Source: JANQOZ01 sp045106555 (lineage in GTDB: Bacteria; Pseudomonadota; Gammaproteobacteria; Xanthomonadales; SZUA-38). Taken from it: a DNA stretch of 64,000 bases. The position numbers and the translations under genes were made by a program. The notes under the pieces were generated by a model. The model saw only the letters and a list, made by a program, of their open reading frames with translations. It was not told where the DNA came from and did not search any database. The DNA lies in contig JBGCET010000044.1 of assembly GCA_045106555.1 (NCBI GenBank), forward strand, positions 3,232-67,231, written 5' to 3'. This document shows positions 32,298-41,138 of the stretch, piece after piece. How positions within the stretch are numbered: the stretch's first letter is position 1; each line of letters opens with the position of its first letter.

Positions 32298-35138
32298 TCA
32301 AATTTGCGACTCGTTAAACTGGTATGCCAGTTCGGCTTCCGGTGCCTGAACAAAATATCCCTGAATAAAATCGACCCCGGTTTGCCACAGCATGGCCGCA
32401 GTCCGTGCGTCCTCGATGGCCGGAATGATGACCAACTGTTTGCCGGTGTGTAAACGCTCCACCACGGCGCTCAGATCTTTGCCTACGGCGCCGTCTTCAT
32501 CGGTAGCCGGTAGCTTTACATAGTCCACGGCAAGGTGCGTCAGTGTCTGAAAGGCGGTGTTACTGCCGTCGAAGGCGCCCAAAGCAACTTTTACACCAAT
32601 TTCTCGAAGCTTTTTCGAACACTCCACGGCCGCTTTGAGTCGGTTGGCAATTTCCGGCAGCTTGAACTCTATCACCAGGTAAGAAGGCTCCAGCCCTCGG
32701 GTTTGCAACTGTTTGTAAAGCCTGGGCAGCATCTCGCGATCGCCCAGCGAATGCGCAGATTGGTTGACAAAAAGCCGAATGGGTCTGTCGAGTCTTTGAC
32801 GTTCGTCAATCACCGAAATGGCCCGTTGCAGCATCCACCGATCAATCCGGCCCAGCAAGCCATTTTGCTCCGCAGCTGGGATCAATCGCGAAGCCGCAAT
32901 AGGTTTGCCGTCATCGCCGTTCACTCGCACCAATGCCTGATATTGTTCGTCCGAATCACCGCGTAAAGAGACGATGGGCTGGAACAGTACCTGCAAGTCA
33001 TCGTTATCCAACGCAGATTCGAGGGTCAACGCTACCGAGTCGTCACTTTCTTCGGAGAAGTCCAACGCCAGTTCCTGCACGTTGACTCGAGACGTCCCTT
33101 CGCTGTAACCCAGATTGCAGGCCCGTTCTGCCGCCGAGATTAACGCGCCGGCATCAGCAAACTGGCTGGTTAACTGACAAACGCCGATGGAAACCGTCAT
33201 GTTGATCGTGCCGTCGCCGCTTCGAAAAAGTTGCGAGGCGACTCGGGCGGTGCAGTTTTTTGCGGTTTCTTCCAACCCATCAACCCTGCGTTCTGGCAAC
33301 AACAGACAGTAGGCGTTGTCGCCGTAACGTGTTGCCATATCCTCGCTGCTTAATTCACTGCTCAGTAAAGGCCCCAACTGATCCGCCGCTTGCTCGAATC
33401 CGGCTAGTCCCAGTCGCTGGCGAAGGTCAAAGGGATCATCAATCTCCACATAGAGCACGCCGCCAGGGCGATCTTTGTTGCCCGTCGAGGATTCGGCCAA
33501 CAGGTCGTTGATACGCTCTAGCAACGCTGGGCGTTCCGCTAGGCCGGTAACGGTATCGGGCTCGGCGCGGGTCAGTTGGCGTCGTGCCAATGCCCGGGCC
33601 CGTTGCACCCGATTAGTCACCGCCTGAATCAGGTGGCGGGGTCGAATAGGTTTGGACAGAAAGTCGTCGCCGCCGGCCAACAGGGCATCAAAGTGTTTGT
33701 CTGTGTTGCTTTCGCCAGACAGAAACACGATCGGCGTATTGATGAAGTCGTCGCGTTCTCGAATGATCGATGTAAGCTCCATGCCGTCACATTCAGGCAT
33801 GTAAAGGTCCATCAAAATGAGTTCCGGATTGAACTCTTCCAGGTGGTCCAATACCTGCATCGGGTCGCGCTCCATCCGCACTGACATTCCGGCTTTACGC
33901 AGGATGGATTCGGCAAACATGGCTTGGGAGCGGTCGTCCTCCACAATCAATACCCGATACGGGTCGTCCTGGGGATTGCGCATGAGTTCATTGAGCCGCT
34001 CAAGCACTTCTGATGCGCTGGCGTCGCTCTTAAGAAACGCATCGGCGCCGGCCCGAAGAATCTTCAGCCGTTGAACGACATCTGTCGCCTGAGAGAAGGC
34101 TAGCATGGGCATCGGGCGATCTTGTTTGCGGCGAATCTTTTGAACCAGTGGGCCCAAGGTTTCTACTTCATCAATAAACACGCCATCTATCAGCACCGCG
34201 TCAGGCCCCATGGCACTGAGCTGCTCGCGAAATTCGCCTACGTCAGCGAAAGAGTTGACTTCGAATGTACGCCCCAGACTTTTAGCCAGGCTGTGGGAGC
34301 GCTTGTCGTCCTGGTGCAGAAAATACAACATGCGATTGTTGCGCGTTGCTGGTGCAGGCTCTGGCGGCGGTAATGGCGGTTCATTGTCCTCAGCCGCAAC
34401 CTCCGGTTGTTGCTTGGGAGATAAAGCCTTGGGCTTGGAAGCGAGTTTCCAGTCACTATTGCCCTGTTCAGACTCTTCAACCTCAAACTGTTCGTCGCCG
34501 GTAATGATTTGGCTGGCAATATCACCCAACTCCAACTCCACGTTGGCCTCGGCCAGGCGGTGTAGTTCAAGGTCGGTTACGCCAATGGAGTCGGCGTCCA
34601 GATCGCTGGACTGATCAAAGCTCAGGCGATGAAAGGGCCTGACCGATTGAGAATCGAAGGGCAGAAACTCCGCTGGCGGCCTCACGCTGCAGGGGATATT
34701 TTCTGTGGTGGGAAGTCCGGAAGGTGCTATTTCCGGGTCAGGCAGGGTGGGCGACGTGAACATCTTAGCCACCACGGTGGGTCTGCTGGTATCCAAGTCT
34801 TCCAGATCAGCGCCGCCGCTGATTTGGTCGAGTTCCCCGATAACCCTGAGAATCTCGTCGTTTTGGTCTGCTCCGGGCAGGTCCATGCCCTGTTGGTGTC
34901 CGCCCAGCAGGATTTCGAGGGCTGATAGATTCTCGCTGGCCTCCACCAGTCCATATTTTCCGCTGGAACCGGCAAGTTGCTGCACTTCAAAGAAAATCAA
35001 ATGTAGCGTGTTGATATCCCAGCCGTTTTCCGCCAGCGCTTTGAGTCGACGCTGGATACCTCCGATGCGTCTGGGCAGCGTCTTTTGGAATGCCTTGCGC
35101 AACTGCGCTTCACGGCTTTGTTGAGAGTCGCTGCTCAT
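32298..35138 (-). CDS. HPt-like/two-receiver/degenerate GGDEF-EAL regulator (FimX-like)
   Basis: A 946-residue cytoplasmic protein. An HPt-like N-terminal domain (about 10-120) has QQLAGSSGKYG where the phosphorylated His should be, a Gln. Receiver 1 (about 270-390; VLIDG, FLKSD) and receiver 2 (about 395-520; LILMDLYMPECDGME, LSKPIR) follow. The GGDEF domain carries YGDNAY in place of GGDEF, and the EAL domain carries QAL in place of EAL, with IEFKLPE and GAFDGS at other active-site positions. Both turnover sites are therefore probably dead, as in FimX, which binds c-di-GMP as an effector. The co-transcribed hybrid kinase is the obvious phosphodonor for the receivers. The nearby PilZ gene may act in the same circuit. 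Confidence 0.88.
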   Translation of the reverse strand: MSSDSQQSREAQLRKAFQKTLPRRIGGIQRRLKALAENGWDINTLHLIFFEVQQLAGSSGKYGLVEASENLSALEILLGGHQQGMDLPGADQNDEILRVIGELDQISGGADLEDLDTSRPTVVAKMFTSPTLPDPEIAPSGLPTTENIPCSVRPPAEFLPFDSQSVRPFHRLSFDQSSDLDADSIGVTDLELHRLAEANVELELGDIASQIITGDEQFEVEESEQGNSDWKLASKPKALSPKQQPEVAAEDNEPPLPPPEPAPATRNNRMLYFLHQDDKRSHSLAKSLGRTFEVNSFADVGEFREQLSAMGPDAVLIDGVFIDEVETLGPLVQKIRRKQDRPMPMLAFSQATDVVQRLKILRAGADAFLKSDASASEVLERLNELMRNPQDDPYRVLIVEDDRSQAMFAESILRKAGMSVRMERDPMQVLDHLEEFNPELILMDLYMPECDGMELTSIIRERDDFINTPIVFLSGESNTDKHFDALLAGGDDFLSKPIRPRHLIQAVTNRVQRARALARRQLTRAEPDTVTGLAERPALLERINDLLAESSTGNKDRPGGVLYVEIDDPFDLRQRLGLAGFEQAADQLGPLLSSELSSEDMATRYGDNAYCLLLPERRVDGLEETAKNCTARVASQLFRSGDGTINMTVSIGVCQLTSQFADAGALISAAERACNLGYSEGTSRVNVQELALDFSEESDDSVALTLESALDNDDLQVLFQPIVSLRGDSDEQYQALVRVNGDDGKPIAASRLIPAAEQNGLLGRIDRWMLQRAISVIDERQRLDRPIRLFVNQSAHSLGDREMLPRLYKQLQTRGLEPSYLVIEFKLPEIANRLKAAVECSKKLREIGVKVALGAFDGSNTAFQTLTHLAVDYVKLPATDEDGAVGKDLSAVVERLHTGKQLVIIPAIEDARTAAMLWQTGVDFIQGYFVQAPEAELAYQFNESQI

Positions 35139-35272
35139 GTTCTCAGCGGCACCGATAAAGCATAGGGCAGTGGTGGATTTGCGGATCTTTCACTTCTCTC
35201 GGGATAACCACAGCAAATGGCTGATAAATATAGCATTGTATGGTGGATGAATGTTGTGTGCCGGAACCCACT

Positions 35273-35707
35273 TTAAAAAGGCCGAACGACTACCATGATA
35301 ACGACGCCGAACAGCATGACTACGGGAACCTCGTTGAACCAGCGATACCAGCGATCGCTGTGTTTGCCCTGTCCCGACGCGAGCGCGCGCATCAGATGCC
35401 AGCACCAGGCCTGATAGAGCACCAGGCTGATAACCAGTGCCAGCTTTGTGTACCACCAACCGAAATGCCATAGAGCGGCCTGCAATCCTCCCAACATGCC
35501 GATCAGTGTGAGGCCGAAAACGAGGGTCAGTGCACCGCCAATACAGGTTATGGCAAACAGCCGTCGCTCCATAACCTTGAACCGTTCAAGGCTGACGGTA
35601 TCGGTCGCTCCATGATGATAAATAAACAGCCGCGGCAGATAAAAAAGCCCCGCGAACCAGGTCACCATAAAGATGATGTGAAGCGCTTTGATCCAGAGCA
35701 CCAGCAT
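35273..35707 (-). CDS. hemJ: protoporphyrinogen IX oxidase, HemJ family
   Basis: A 144-residue membrane protein with four helices and the HemJ signatures MLVLWIKALHIIFMVTWFAG, LFYLPRLFIYHH and WWYTKLALVISLVLYQ. It carries the conserved His and Lys residues implicated in heme binding and catalysis. HemJ converts protoporphyrinogen IX to protoporphyrin IX in heme synthesis and replaces HemG/HemY. Length is normal (about 140-150). It is transcribed divergently from the DUF6776 gene, with 162 bp between them. Confidence 0.92.
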   Translation of the reverse strand: MLVLWIKALHIIFMVTWFAGLFYLPRLFIYHHGATDTVSLERFKVMERRLFAITCIGGALTLVFGLTLIGMLGGLQAALWHFGWWYTKLALVISLVLYQAWCWHLMRALASGQGKHSDRWYRWFNEVPVVMLFGVVIMVVVRPF

Positions 35708-35869
35708 TCCTTCAGTAGATCTGTGAAAGCCGCAATCTACTGCCTTGTGGTCGCTGCGCCAACTGCCGATCTTGACCTGAGCCGCTCAAGCCAATCAAGA
35801 TAGGTCGTTCAGACCCCCAATCACTCAAAACCTTCAGCAGTCAAACCCTCGCCCACATGATGAGTATCG

Positions 35870-36592
35870 ATGACATCTGATCGCCCACGAATTGTCCGTG
35901 GAAACGCCAGCAGCAGGCCTCGGGGCCGACTGGCTGTTGGCTGTTTTCTACTGGGGTTGATCCTAGGGTTTTTGGCCGCGGGGCTGGTGGCTGGGCCGAC
36001 TGAATCGAAGGCGCCACAGGGCGTTGAAAGCCAGGCCGGAACCGAGGGTCAAAATGAACAGTTGAGCCAGGATCTTGCGGTAGCCGAAAGAGCCAGGCAA
36101 GTAAGTGAGAATGCTCTGCAAGCGTTAAAACAAAGTGTATTCGAGCTTGATCAACAAATGGCCAACCAGCGAGAAGAGGTGAGCTTTTATCAACGTCTAC
36201 TAGATGCGGGCGGCAGCGTCCGTGGGCTGGCGGTGCACGAGTTTCAGCTCGCCCCCACCACATCAGCCAGAGTCTTTCGCTATCGACTGGTGCTGACCCA
36301 GAATTTAAAAAAGACCCGCCGAGTGGAGGGGGTGGTGACCCTGTCGGTCACTGGCATTTCTGGTGACAGGGCGGCTCGGCTTGACGCATCGGCGCTGGGA
36401 GTTTCACCTCCGCTGCAGGCTTTTAAGTTCAAATACTACCAGCTGTTAGAGGGAACTCTCAGCCTGCCTGAAGGGTTCTCGCCCACCGAAGTGGTTGTCC
36501 GAGCAGAAATTGATGAAAGCAGTCGGTCCGCGCAGGAAGCCTTTCCCTGGCGCCTCGCCGGGTCGAAAGACGCCGCCGCCAGTCAGCCCTGA
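35870..36592 (+). CDS. DUF6776-type membrane-anchored protein
   Basis: A 240-residue protein with one N-terminal membrane helix (about 19-42; LAVGCFLLGLILGFLAAGLVAG). A coiled coil (about 58-105; many Gln/Glu heptads) is followed by a beta-rich periplasmic domain (about 115-225; RYRLVLTQNLKKTRRVEGVV). I recognise this as the family found next to bactofilin and erpA in gammaproteobacteria, annotated DUF6776, with no known function. The gene order DUF6776-bactofilin-erpA is kept here. The location beside a bactofilin suggests a cell-shape or envelope role, which is inference. Confidence 0.72.
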   Translation: MTSDRPRIVRGNASSRPRGRLAVGCFLLGLILGFLAAGLVAGPTESKAPQGVESQAGTEGQNEQLSQDLAVAERARQVSENALQALKQSVFELDQQMANQREEVSFYQRLLDAGGSVRGLAVHEFQLAPTTSARVFRYRLVLTQNLKKTRRVEGVVTLSVTGISGDRAARLDASALGVSPPLQAFKFKYYQLLEGTLSLPEGFSPTEVVVRAEIDESSRSAQEAFPWRLAGSKDAAASQP

Positions 36593-36666
36593 CGCGGCCA
36601 TGGTCACGGTTTGGCCTGGCGCCGCTGGTATATCATCCCCAATCCTCCAAAGGTTGAGTGAGCGGC

Positions 36667-37128
36667 ATGTTTAAAAATGAGACCGGCGAAAACGGCGCCC
36701 AGATAGAAACATTGGTCGGTGAGAAAACTCAGATCAAAGGCGATCTGACCTTCAGTGGCGGTCTGCATATTGACGGCCATGTGGAAGGCAGCGTGACGGC
36801 GGCAGACGGCGCCGGCACTGTTCACATCAGCGATTCGGGACGGGTTACCGGCGAGGTAAGGGCGCCGGTTATTATCGTTAACGGCCAGGTTGATGGTGAT
36901 GTTCATGCCCTGGAGCGGCTGGAACTAAGAGAAAACGCTCGGGTATCGGGCAATATTCATTACACGGCGATTGAGATGAAACTGGGGGCCGAAGTCAATG
37001 GTCAGCTGATCTCCAAGGCCGGATCTCAGGGTAGCGCGACTGCAGAAATCAAAAAGCCGGCCACGGAAAGTGCAAAGTCATCACCGTCTGCTGGCCCCGG
37101 CGCTAAGGCGGGTTCTGGTGCAGGTTGA
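36667..37128 (+). CDS. bactofilin (polymer-forming cytoskeletal protein)
   Basis: About 153 residues. The bactofilin core (about 15-115) has regular short beta-helix rungs: QIKGDLTFSGGLHIDGHVEG, ISDSGRVTGEVRAPVIIVNG, ENARVSGNIHYTAIEM. A disordered Ala/Ser/Lys-rich tail follows. Bactofilins polymerise without nucleotide and act in cell shape and polar localisation. The frame also offers GTG 36658, three codons earlier, with a better-spaced AAAGG; I cannot decide between them. It follows the DUF6776 gene by 74 bp. Confidence 0.9.
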   Translation: MFKNETGENGAQIETLVGEKTQIKGDLTFSGGLHIDGHVEGSVTAADGAGTVHISDSGRVTGEVRAPVIIVNGQVDGDVHALERLELRENARVSGNIHYTAIEMKLGAEVNGQLISKAGSQGSATAEIKKPATESAKSSPSAGPGAKAGSGAG

Positions 37129-37167
37129 AACAATTGCTTGAAAGATGGGCTCAGTGAGCCTACTTTG

Positions 37168-37509
37168 ATGGGCATGGATACCAGCACCGTAGAATTTACC
37201 GACGCTGCGGCCCGCAAGGTCCGCGAGCTTATTTTGGAAGAAGAAAATCCCGAGCTCAAACTCAGGGTCTACATCAGCGGCGGCGGATGTTCGGGTTTTC
37301 AGTACGGCTTCACCTTTGATGAAGAAATCACCGACGGTGATCTTGAGGTCGAAAAAGAAGGGGTCATGCTGCTTGTGGATCCCATGAGTCTGCAATACCT
37401 GATTGGCGCTGAGATTGACTATTCAGAGTCCCTCAAAGGGGCCCAGTTTGTGATCCGCAACCCCAATGCCACGACCACCTGTGGATGCGGTTCGTCGTTC
37501 TCCGTCTAG
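37168..37509 (+). CDS. erpA: iron-sulfur cluster insertion protein ErpA
   Basis: An A-type Fe-S carrier of about 113 residues. The three ligand cysteines are in GGGCSGFQYGF and TTCGCGSSF, and VDPMSLQYLIG is almost identical to E. coli ErpA. It hands [4Fe-4S] clusters to apo-enzymes including IspG/IspH. I take ATG 37168 or 37174 (M-G-MDTSTVEFTD) as the start, matching known N-termini. The upstream TTG at 37138 would add ten non-conserved residues. Confidence 0.95.
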   Translation: MGMDTSTVEFTDAAARKVRELILEEENPELKLRVYISGGGCSGFQYGFTFDEEITDGDLEVEKEGVMLLVDPMSLQYLIGAEIDYSESLKGAQFVIRNPNATTTCGCGSSFSV

Positions 37510-37619
37510 TTCTCGGTCAGCGGCGGCCTCGGCCATAACGGCCAAGCCTCCTATCAGTTTTCAAATTTGCCAGCCAAAAGTTCCATCCAGCAGCTGAACT
37601 TCCACCGAACGACCACTGA

Positions 37620-38558
37620 ATGAACGTCAATCCCATGAGTGGTTTGCCCATGAATCGTCTCGCTGAACGCCGAGACGATGTCGCTTGGCTGGCTGATCAG
37701 TACGCCAATCCCGAAGCCCGCGTCATGGTGGTTTCCGAGGGTCGAGTGTTGATTGCTGGAAAGGGCCCAGAGGCAGATTTTGTCAATCTGCCCGTCACTG
37801 ATCGAGAATCCGTCATCTATTCGATGATGCTCGGACAGCTGGGTTCGCAGCTGTGGTTTGCGGTTAGCATGCCTCGGCCCCAGGCCGATCAGTTGGCTCA
37901 ACGAATGAACGCCAGATTTCGCGGGCTGCGCAGCATTGTCGGCGAACTTCAGGGGCCCAAGGCTGGCATTGCTGGTTATGTTCGCGGCATGGATTTGTGG
38001 CAAGCCAACCATCGTTACTGCTCACGATGTGGTACCCCCTGCGTTGCCGAGCAGGCGGGTTTTCGCCTCAAATGTCAGAATAATCAGTGTTTGCGTCAGC
38101 ACTTTCCACGCCTGGACCCAGCCGTCATTGTGGCTGTAGGTGATCAGGGTCGTCTGTTGCTGGGGCGGCAGCCAGGTTGGCCTGAGGGCCGCTACTCCAC
38201 GTTGGCGGGATTCGTTGAGCCCGGCGAGTCGTTGGAAGATGCCGTGCGCAGGGAAGTTGCCGAAGAAAGCGGGGTTGTGGTTGGACCTTTGGCCTACCAC
38301 TCGTCCCAACCTTGGCCCTTTCCCTCATCACTGATGGTGGGTTTTATCGGCGAAGCAACCGAGACTGAAATTTGTTGTGATGATGAACTGGAGGATGCGC
38401 GTTGGTTTGACGCTGAAGAACTCCGTGAACGGGTTCACAGTGGCGAGCTTGTTCTGCCCTTCCCAGCCTCAGTGTCCTGGCATCTGATCGCCAGCTTCAT
38501 GCGGGATCATCATCAGATGGATATTCGCAGCTGGAATAACGGAGACTGGCAGCGATGA
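37620..38558 (+). CDS. nudC: NAD(H) pyrophosphatase / NAD-cap hydrolase NudC
   Basis: A 312-residue Nudix enzyme. An N-terminal domain (about 1-125), a zinc ribbon (CSRCGTPC and CQNNQC) and a Nudix domain are present. The Nudix box has G-x5-E-x7-REVAEESGV, followed by the diagnostic SQPWPFPSSLM of the NADH pyrophosphatase family. NudC hydrolyses NADH and decaps NAD-RNA. Several in-frame ATGs (37620, 37635, 37650) could be the start. Its end overlaps the AmpE gene (ATGA), a common pairing for co-transcription. Confidence 0.93.
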   Translation: MNVNPMSGLPMNRLAERRDDVAWLADQYANPEARVMVVSEGRVLIAGKGPEADFVNLPVTDRESVIYSMMLGQLGSQLWFAVSMPRPQADQLAQRMNARFRGLRSIVGELQGPKAGIAGYVRGMDLWQANHRYCSRCGTPCVAEQAGFRLKCQNNQCLRQHFPRLDPAVIVAVGDQGRLLLGRQPGWPEGRYSTLAGFVEPGESLEDAVRREVAEESGVVVGPLAYHSSQPWPFPSSLMVGFIGEATETEICCDDELEDARWFDAEELRERVHSGELVLPFPASVSWHLIASFMRDHHQMDIRSWNNGDWQR

Positions 38559-39478
38559 AACTCCTTATTGCTCTAATTGCGCTGACTTTGGGGTGGCTGG
38601 CCGGGCGCCAGCTGCGCGACCTGAAGCACAGCGTCATCCACACCTGGTTCGCTCGCCTGATGGGCACCAGCGGACATCCGCTCAGACCGGTGGTGTTGAC
38701 ACTGGTGCCCGGCATGGCGGTGACGGTTTTGTATCTGTTTCTGCTCAATCATGGATGGGTTTTCAGTGCCGCAATTAGCGCGCTGATTGCGTTGGTGTTT
38801 GCCTGGGGGTCGCGAGACCTCGACGCTGACGTTCGGCAATTTCTGACGGCGGAAACTGAGCCGAATCGAGCGCAGGCTGCCGAGCGGCTGTTGATGGGCT
38901 ACTTTCCCGTGCGCCAGCCCCGGGACCTGGTTGACACCGAAACGGTAGCTGATGAGTCGGCGGCCCCAGATACGCCATGGCCGGTGACTACCGAACGGCT
39001 GGTTGAAGGCGTTTTTTATCAGGCTCTGACGCGTTGGTTTGGTGCGTTGTTTTGGTTTCTTTTGGCCGGCCCTGGTGGAGCGGTGTCGTTTCGGTTCTTG
39101 CACGCGCTGTTGTCGGAAGAGCGAAATTTTCAACTGCTCAGCCCCCAGCAGCAGGCCGCTGGCAGGCGCTGGCTGGCTCGGGTGGATTGGCCGGCTGCCG
39201 TGTTGGCATCCGCTGGACTGGCCATGGTCGGCGATTTCGATCGGGTGGCTAAAGGGGGGCGGCGTTTAAGTCGGACTTTTGGCTGGCGAAATTTGGCTCG
39301 GGACGTATGGCCGAAACTGGGTGCACTGACTGTGGTCAGTGCACCGGATGACGCTTTCGAGCACGACTTTAGTGGCGCACCTGGGCGCGTTAATTTGGCC
39401 ATGAATTTGGTCTGGCGAGTGTTGGTGTGCTGGTTAACCGTGGCGGCCCTGGTCACAGTAGTGATGGTGATTAATTAG
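38555..39478 (+). CDS. ampE: AmpE-family inner-membrane protein
   Basis: A 307-residue protein with four to five membrane helices and the AmpE signature RWFGALFWFLLAGPGGAVSF. It also has the N-terminal LIALIALTLGWLAG and a C-terminal helix. In enterobacteria and Pseudomonas AmpE accompanies the AmpD amidase and is described as a sensory modulator of beta-lactamase induction. There is no ampD here; instead it is 4-bp coupled to nudC. Length is close to known members (about 280-300). Confidence 0.8.
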   Translation: MKLLIALIALTLGWLAGRQLRDLKHSVIHTWFARLMGTSGHPLRPVVLTLVPGMAVTVLYLFLLNHGWVFSAAISALIALVFAWGSRDLDADVRQFLTAETEPNRAQAAERLLMGYFPVRQPRDLVDTETVADESAAPDTPWPVTTERLVEGVFYQALTRWFGALFWFLLAGPGGAVSFRFLHALLSEERNFQLLSPQQQAAGRRWLARVDWPAAVLASAGLAMVGDFDRVAKGGRRLSRTFGWRNLARDVWPKLGALTVVSAPDDAFEHDFSGAPGRVNLAMNLVWRVLVCWLTVAALVTVVMVIN

Positions 39479-39525
39479 TCATCTGGACGCTGGCTGACGG
39501 TTGAGTGACGATTAGGAGAATAGGT

Positions 39526-40077
39526 GTGGGACACAGACTTTCAAAAATTTATACGCGTACCGGTGACGATGGCACTACAGGCCTGGGTGATGGCTCCCGG
39601 GTGGGTAAAGACAGTCTTCGGGTTGAGGCTTTCGGCACAGTGGATGAACTTAATAGTGCCATTGGCATGGTGATCGCTCTGACCAACGATGAGTCAGTGA
39701 AAACGTGTCTGACAACGGTCCAGCACGACCTGTTCGATCTGGGCGGCGAATTGAGCATTCCGGGCACGGCATTAATCAATGAGGCCCAGGTCAGTCGACT
39801 GGAAAAAGATCTGGATACTTTTAACGCAGATCTTAAGCCTCTCAAGGAGTTTATCCTGCCCGGTGGGGATGCTGCGGCTGCCAGCTGTCATCTGGCAAGA
39901 ACCATTAGCCGACGGGCAGAGCGTCGGCTCATTACTCTTTCTGCGGAGCAGCCAGTGGCAGACACCGCCCGCCAGTATCTCAACCGAGTATCGGACCTGC
40001 TCTTTGTTGTCGCAAGACGCTTGGCAGCGGCCTCTGATGAGGGTGAAATATTGTGGGATCGGGAGCGCTATAGCTGA
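39526..40077 (+). CDS. cob(I)alamin adenosyltransferase, PduO/MMAB type
   Basis: About 183 residues of the PduO/MMAB adenosyltransferase family, which transfers the adenosyl group of ATP to Co(I) cobalamin. Motifs are IYTRTGDDGTTGLGDG (ATP loop), VEAFGTVDELNSAIGM, and the helical SCHLARTISRRAERR and YLNRVSDLLFVVAR. The start is GTG 39526 with AGGAG 7 nt upstream. An adjacent histone-deacetylase-like gene begins 42 bp later. Confidence 0.93.
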   Translation: MGHRLSKIYTRTGDDGTTGLGDGSRVGKDSLRVEAFGTVDELNSAIGMVIALTNDESVKTCLTTVQHDLFDLGGELSIPGTALINEAQVSRLEKDLDTFNADLKPLKEFILPGGDAAAASCHLARTISRRAERRLITLSAEQPVADTARQYLNRVSDLLFVVARRLAAASDEGEILWDRERYS

Positions 40078-40119
40078 CGTGGTGGTCCATCCTTCATTGG
40101 AGTGTGAGAGCACGACGCC

Positions 40120-41043
40120 ATGCCCACACTGCTGATCACCCACGAGGCCTGTCTGGAGCATGACCCGGGGCCTCAACATCCGGAAAATCCCGGGCGACTA
40201 AAAGCGGTAGTCGCTCAGTTGCGGACGGATTTTCCGAGCCTGGATTGGGAACAGGCGCCGCTGGCCACAGATGCTCAAATGGCGCTGGCTCACAGCCAAT
40301 CTTTGCTCAACGCGCTGAAAGCCGGGCTTCCGGTGTCTGGGCGCCGGCAATTTGATGCAGATACGGTCTTGAGTCCGCGTTCGCTGGACGCGGCCAGGGC
40401 GGCTTCCGGAGCGGTCCTGCGGGGAATTGAGGCGGTTTTCTCTGGTCCATGGGACAACGCGTTTTGCGCTGTAAGACCGCCAGGGCACCATGCCGAGCGA
40501 GACACTGCCATGGGGTTTTGCCTCCTCAACTCGGTAGCCATTGGTGCGTTGAGTGCATTGTCCCGACCTGATTGTCAGCGGGTGGCTATTGCCGATTTTG
40601 ATGTGCACCACGGTAATGGCACCCAGGAGATTTTTTTTGATGATTCGCGGGTGCTTTTCCTCTCTACCCACCAGATGCCGTTGTATCCGGGCACCGGCGG
40701 TCGTGATGAGACCGGCGCCGGTAACATTGTCAACGCCCCTCTGATGACCGGCAGCGGATCTAGTGCATTCCGTTCGGCGGTCGCAGACACTTGGATGCCC
40801 GCCCTGGAGGCGTTTGAACCAGATCTGCTGCTGGTTTCAGCCGGGTTTGATGCCCACCGTGACGACCCTTTGGCGTCACTGAATTTCACCGAAGATGATT
40901 ACATTTGGATTACCCGCGAGCTCAAAACGGTGGCAGCGAACTGTTGTCAGGGCAGGCTGGTGTCTTCCTTGGAAGGCGGCTATCAACCGGATGCCCTGGC
41001 GGCCAGCGTGAGTGCGCATGTGGGCGAGCTGTCCCGCACCTAG
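40120..41043 (+). CDS. histone-deacetylase-family (class II-like) amidohydrolase
   Basis: A 307-residue zinc-dependent deacetylase fold. Active-site residues are visible in RPPGHHAERDTAMGFCLLN (catalytic His pair), ADFDVHHGNGT (zinc Asp/His) and SAGFDAHRDDPL (zinc Asp). STHQMPLYPGTGG is also characteristic. Bacterial members act on acetylated polyamines, acetoin-related substrates or small amides; the substrate here cannot be assigned. Length is typical for the class. Confidence 0.9.
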   Translation: MPTLLITHEACLEHDPGPQHPENPGRLKAVVAQLRTDFPSLDWEQAPLATDAQMALAHSQSLLNALKAGLPVSGRRQFDADTVLSPRSLDAARAASGAVLRGIEAVFSGPWDNAFCAVRPPGHHAERDTAMGFCLLNSVAIGALSALSRPDCQRVAIADFDVHHGNGTQEIFFDDSRVLFLSTHQMPLYPGTGGRDETGAGNIVNAPLMTGSGSSAFRSAVADTWMPALEAFEPDLLLVSAGFDAHRDDPLASLNFTEDDYIWITRELKTVAANCCQGRLVSSLEGGYQPDALAASVSAHVGELSRT

Positions 41044-41138
41044 CGGCGCAAAACCGGCCTCTGCAGGGTTCTCAGTAGTGTGCTGAAAGGGGGGCATCCA
41101 AGTCTCATCACTTGCGGTATGATGCCGGTCGATTCCAG

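Noticed and set aside
41044..41138. Possible glycine riboswitch before gcvT
   Set aside because: The 95-nt gap is too short for the usual two aptamers, and their conserved blocks are not seen.
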